Assembly: GCF_001598255.1 (NCBI RefSeq)
Contig: NZ_BCYP01000016.1
Location: forward strand, 62,001-126,000
Reading direction: 5' to 3'
Length of the DNA: 64,000 bases
DNA from: Mitsuaria chitosanitabida ATCC BAA-476 = NBRC 102408
GTDB taxonomy: Bacteria; Pseudomonadota; Gammaproteobacteria; Burkholderiales; Burkholderiaceae_C
Notes under the pieces: generated by a model
What the model saw: only the letters and a program-made list of their open reading frames with translations
The model's database searches: none
What the model was told of the DNA's origin: nothing
In this document: piece after piece, positions 61,047 to 64,000 of the stretch
Layout: each line of letters begins with the position of its first letter
How positions within the stretch are numbered: position 1 is the stretch's first letter
Program-made: the position numbers and the translations under genes

Positions 61047-61070
61047 CAATTATTGCTTAGGCAATGATTG
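61047..61070. promoter_or_regulatory. Double palindromic operator of the MarR regulator
   Basis: CAATTATTG (61047-61055) and CAATGATTG (61062-61070) are two CAAT-N-ATTG palindromes, 15 bases from centre to centre. Between them ATTGC-TTAG-GCAAT forms a further overlapping inverted repeat. The site lies between the marR start and the divergent ABC exporter gene and may control both. Confidence 0.65.
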
Positions 61071-61286
61071 CCTTGCCAACAACCGCAGAGGATGAGCTTT
61101 GCCGGCGTGGGGGCATTCATTCAGGCCGCGTTAAGGCGTCATCAAGACGCGATCCACGTCGGCCCGACTCTCGTGCCCGGGCCCCGAAACGGGCGCTGAA
61201 CGCCCCGTGCGAACTGTCGCCGGACCTTGATCGGCGCGGGCCTGACGTCATCTTTCCGCCCTGGATCAGCCCCCTACACTGCCGCG

Positions 61287-63170
61287 ATGTCCGCCACACC
61301 GACCACCCCGCCCCCTCCGTCCGGGGCGACCGCCTCGCCCGCCGCTCCGGCCCTGCCGGGGAACGGCTCGGCCCGTTCCGGCGTGGCAAGCGCCGTGCGC
61401 GAGGGCGCCAGCCCGCCTCCCCTGCGGGCGATGTGGCCGGCACTGTGGCCATTCCTTCGGCCCTACCGGGCGCGGATCGGCGCGGCCATCGTCTTCCTGA
61501 TCCTGGCGGCCGGCGCGACGCTGGTCTTCCCGATCGCGCTGCGGCAGCTGATCGACCAGGGCATCGTGGCGTCCGACCCGGGCGATCGGCTGATGGCGCT
61601 GCGGGACCACTTCTTCTGGCTTTTCGCGACCGGCGCGGCGCTGGGCGTGTTCTCGGCGGCGCGCTTCTACGCGGTGACCTGGCTGGGCGAGCGCGTCAGC
61701 GCGGACCTGCGGACGGCGGTCTACTCGCATGTGCTGCGACAGAGCCCCGAGTTCTTCGAGACCACCCAGACCGGCGAGGTCATCAGCCGCATCACCACGG
61801 ACACCACGGTGATCCAGAGCATCGTGGGCTCCAGCCTGTCGATGGGGCTGCGCAACCTGATCATGGGCCTGGGCGCCGTGGTGCTGCTGATCGCGACCAA
61901 CCCCTGGGTCATGACGCAGGTGATGGGCATCCTGGTGCTGGTGGTGGCGCCGGCGATGTTCTTCGGCCGCCGCGTGCGGCGCCTGTCCCGGGCGAGCCAG
62001 GACCGCGTCGCCGACACCAGCGCCATCGCGGCGGAGATGCTGAACGCGATCACCGTCGTGCAGTCGCATGCGCAGGAGGCCCGCGAGGCCAAGCGCTTCG
62101 ACGCCGCCAGCGAGGCCGCCTTCGACACCGCGCGCAAGCGGACCAAGGTGCGCTCCTTCCTCGTGGCCTTCATCATCACCGCGACCTTCGGCGCGCTGCT
62201 GTGGGGCCTCTATCAAGGCACGCAGGCCGTGATGGCGGGCCGCATCAGCGCCGGTCACCTGGGCCAGACGGTGGTCTACGTGGTGCTGCTGGTGTCGTCG
62301 GTGGCGGTGCTGGCCGAGGTCTGGGGCGACCTGCTGCGCGCCGCGGGCGCGACCGAGCGCCTGATGGAGCTGCTCGCCGCGCAGTCGCCGGTCGCGGATC
62401 CCGCCGCGCCGGTGGCCATGCCGGCCTCGACCGGCCCGGCCCGCGTCGCCTTCCAGCATGTGCGCTTCCATTACCCGTCGCGTCCGGACCGCGCCGCGCT
62501 GGAGGACTTCAGCCTGGAGATCGCCCCCGGCGAGACCGTGGCCCTGGTCGGCCCCAGCGGCGCCGGCAAGAGCACGGTGCTGCAGGTGCTGCAGCGCTTC
62601 TACGACGTGCAGTCGGGCGCGCTGCTGGTGGACGGGACGCCGGTCGACCGCGTCCGCCTGGCCGAGCTGCGCGGCCGCATGGCGCTGGTGCCGCAGCAGA
62701 GCGTGATCTTCTCGGCGAGCGCGCTGGACAACATCCGCTACGGCCGCCCGGACGCCTCGCGCGAGGACGTCATCGCCGCCGCCCGCGCGGCGCACGCCGA
62801 CGAGTTCATCCGGCAGCTGCCCCAGGGCTACGACAGCTTCCTGGGCGAGCGCGGCGTGCGCCTGTCCGGTGGTCAGCGCCAGCGCATCGCGATCGCGCGG
62901 GCGATGCTGCAGGACGCGCCGCTGCTGCTGCTCGACGAGGCCACCAGCGCGCTGGACGCGGAGAGCGAGCGCCTCGTGCAGCAGGCGCTGGACGAGGCGA
63001 TGCGGGACCGCACGACGCTGGTCATCGCGCACCGTCTGGCGACCGTGCAACGCGCCGACCGCATCGTCGTCATGGAGCACGGTCGCATCGTCGAGCAAGG
63101 CACGCATGCCGAGCTGGTGGCGCGAGGCGGGCTCTATGCCCGCCTGGCCGAGTTGCAGTTCAACGCCTGA
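61287..63170 (+). CDS. ABC exporter, MsbA/multidrug type (permease-ATPase fusion)
   Basis: The 627-residue half-transporter has a long proline/alanine-rich N-terminus (about 1-55), six membrane helices (for example IGAAIVFLILAAGATLVFPI and LIMGLGAVVLLIATNPWVM) with the coupling segment SPEFFETTQTGEVISRITTD, and a C-terminal ATPase: Walker A VGPSGAGKST (about residue 430), Q-loop PQQSVIFSASALDNIRYG, signature RLSGGQRQRI and Walker B LLLLDEATSALD. It would export a lipid or drug as a dimer. It is divergent from the marR operon across 287 bases. Confidence 0.92.
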   Translation: MSATPTTPPPPSGATASPAAPALPGNGSARSGVASAVREGASPPPLRAMWPALWPFLRPYRARIGAAIVFLILAAGATLVFPIALRQLIDQGIVASDPGDRLMALRDHFFWLFATGAALGVFSAARFYAVTWLGERVSADLRTAVYSHVLRQSPEFFETTQTGEVISRITTDTTVIQSIVGSSLSMGLRNLIMGLGAVVLLIATNPWVMTQVMGILVLVVAPAMFFGRRVRRLSRASQDRVADTSAIAAEMLNAITVVQSHAQEAREAKRFDAASEAAFDTARKRTKVRSFLVAFIITATFGALLWGLYQGTQAVMAGRISAGHLGQTVVYVVLLVSSVAVLAEVWGDLLRAAGATERLMELLAAQSPVADPAAPVAMPASTGPARVAFQHVRFHYPSRPDRAALEDFSLEIAPGETVALVGPSGAGKSTVLQVLQRFYDVQSGALLVDGTPVDRVRLAELRGRMALVPQQSVIFSASALDNIRYGRPDASREDVIAAARAAHADEFIRQLPQGYDSFLGERGVRLSGGQRQRIAIARAMLQDAPLLLLDEATSALDAESERLVQQALDEAMRDRTTLVIAHRLATVQRADRIVVMEHGRIVEQGTHAELVARGGLYARLAELQFNA

Positions 63171-63182
63171 CGCTCGCCTCTG

Positions 63183-63209
63183 CCCCTCTCCCATGAAGTG
63201 GGAGAGGGG
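63183..63209. repeat. Palindromic REP-like element
   Basis: CCCCTCTCCCA / TGGGAGAGGGG with loop TGAAG, followed by TCGGGGTGAGGGCCGTCGC as in the copy at 55841. It lies between the convergent ABC exporter and response regulator genes. Confidence 0.8.
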
Positions 63210-63250
63210 TCGGGGTGAGGGCCGTCGCACACAGCGAGCCCCAAGCCCCC

Positions 63251-63985
63251 CTACTCCAGCACCTCCACCGCCACGCTGAACACATACCCCGCGCCGCGCT
63301 CCGTGCAGATGTAGGCGGGCTCCGCCGGATTGCGCTCGATCTTCCGCCGCAGCCGCAGGATCTGCACGTCGATCGACCGGTCATACACCTCCGCCCCATG
63401 CAGGCGCGACAGGTCCAGCAACTGGTCCCTGGACAACACCCGCTGCGGCGCCGAGCACAGCGCCTGGAGCAGATTGAACTCCCCGTTCGACAGATCGACC
63501 CGCCCGCCATCCGGCGCCGTCAACCGGCGGCTACGCAGATTCAGTTCCCACCCGTCGAAGCGATACCCCCGTCGTTCGGCCTCGCGCGCCGGGGCCGCCT
63601 CGCGCATCAACTGATAACGCCTCAACACCGCGCGAATTCGCGCCAGCAGCTCCCGCGAGCTGAACGGCTTGTTGATGTAATCGTCGGCCGCGAGCTCCAG
63701 CCCCATCACGCGGTCCGCCTCGTCCATCCGGCCGGTGACGATGATCACCGGCACCTGGCTGGCCTCGCGCAGCGAGCGCGCCAGCTGCATCCCGTCCTCG
63801 CGTCCCAGCCGCAGGTCCAGCAGCACCAGGTCCACCAGCTGCGACTGCAGCACCCGCTGCATCTCCGCGCCCGACTCGACCGCGGTCACCCGCAGACCAT
63901 GCTCGGTCAGGTAGTCGACGAGCAACTCGCGGATGGCCGGATCGTCGTCGACGGCAAGGATGTGGGCAGGCGTCTGGGCGTTCAT
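63251..63985 (-). CDS. OmpR-family response regulator
   Basis: The 244-residue protein has a receiver domain (HILAVDDDPAIRELLVDYLT; phospho-acceptor Asp in LVLLDLRLGREDG, about residue 55; VIIVTGRMDE; DDYINKPFSSRELLARI with the conserved Lys) and a C-terminal winged helix (LSNGEFNLLQALCSAPQRVL, SRDQLLDLSRLHGAEVYDRS, IDVQILRLRRKIERNP). No sensor kinase is visible in the window; it may lie just beyond the right edge. Targets are unknown. Confidence 0.92.
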   Translation of the reverse strand: MNAQTPAHILAVDDDPAIRELLVDYLTEHGLRVTAVESGAEMQRVLQSQLVDLVLLDLRLGREDGMQLARSLREASQVPVIIVTGRMDEADRVMGLELAADDYINKPFSSRELLARIRAVLRRYQLMREAAPAREAERRGYRFDGWELNLRSRRLTAPDGGRVDLSNGEFNLLQALCSAPQRVLSRDQLLDLSRLHGAEVYDRSIDVQILRLRRKIERNPAEPAYICTERGAGYVFSVAVEVLE

Positions 63986-64000
63986 CGGGCAACGGGCGGA

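Overview
The window is one stretch of very GC-rich DNA (strong G/C third positions throughout) whose gene content fits a betaproteobacterium of the order Burkholderiales, probably close to the Mitsuaria/Roseateles/Variovorax group. This placement rests on gene families (DUF4148 protein, Bug/TctC binding protein, protocatechuate 4,5-cleavage cluster, T6SS accessory types), not on a ribosomal marker; no rRNA or tRNA gene was recognised.

Region 1 (1-34 kb) is a type VI secretion (T6SS) island, almost entirely on the minus strand. The core runs leftward from about 33.9 kb: tssA, tssB, tssC, hcp, a second hcp-like gene, tagJ, a secreted protein, an eroded remnant that looks like an effector, tssE, tssF, tssG and tssH/clpV. 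A hybrid sensor kinase and a LuxR-type response regulator lie just beyond tssA. Left of the core are two effector-delivery modules built to the same plan: vgrG, DUF6484, DUF2169, an inactive-looking ketosynthase-like protein, a DUF4150 PAAR-like tip, an HNH-type toxin and a beta-propeller-like protein (a putative immunity protein). HEAT-repeat proteins, a thioredoxin-like protein and three mutually related small proteins accompany them. The membrane-complex genes tssJ, tssK, tssL and tssM are not in the window. A nearly identical sequence element precedes tssA and the second vgrG, with a weaker copy before the first vgrG.

Region 2 (37-48 kb) is mixed chromosomal content: a MipA/OmpV-like outer-membrane protein, a sterol-desaturase-family membrane protein, a FadR-type regulator, a VapBC pair, a Beta-family protein, a Tat-exported alpha/beta hydrolase, a DUF4148 protein, a sensor-less histidine kinase coupled to a reductase, a DUF3309 peptide and a TacA/TacT-type toxin-antitoxin pair.

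Region 3 (47.7-55.7 kb) is a protocatechuate 4,5-(meta)-cleavage cluster with a divergent LysR regulator. It carries a binding-domain protein, ligK, a Bug-type binding protein, a DUF1932 dehydrogenase, ligI, ligA, ligB and ligC. The 4-oxalomesaconate hydratase and tautomerase are not visible here.

Region 4 (55.9-64 kb) holds a marR-outer membrane factor-emrA-emrB efflux operon with a clear palindromic operator, a divergent ABC exporter and an OmpR-type response regulator. Palindromic REP-like elements sit in intergenic gaps at 21.3, 55.7 and 63.2 kb.
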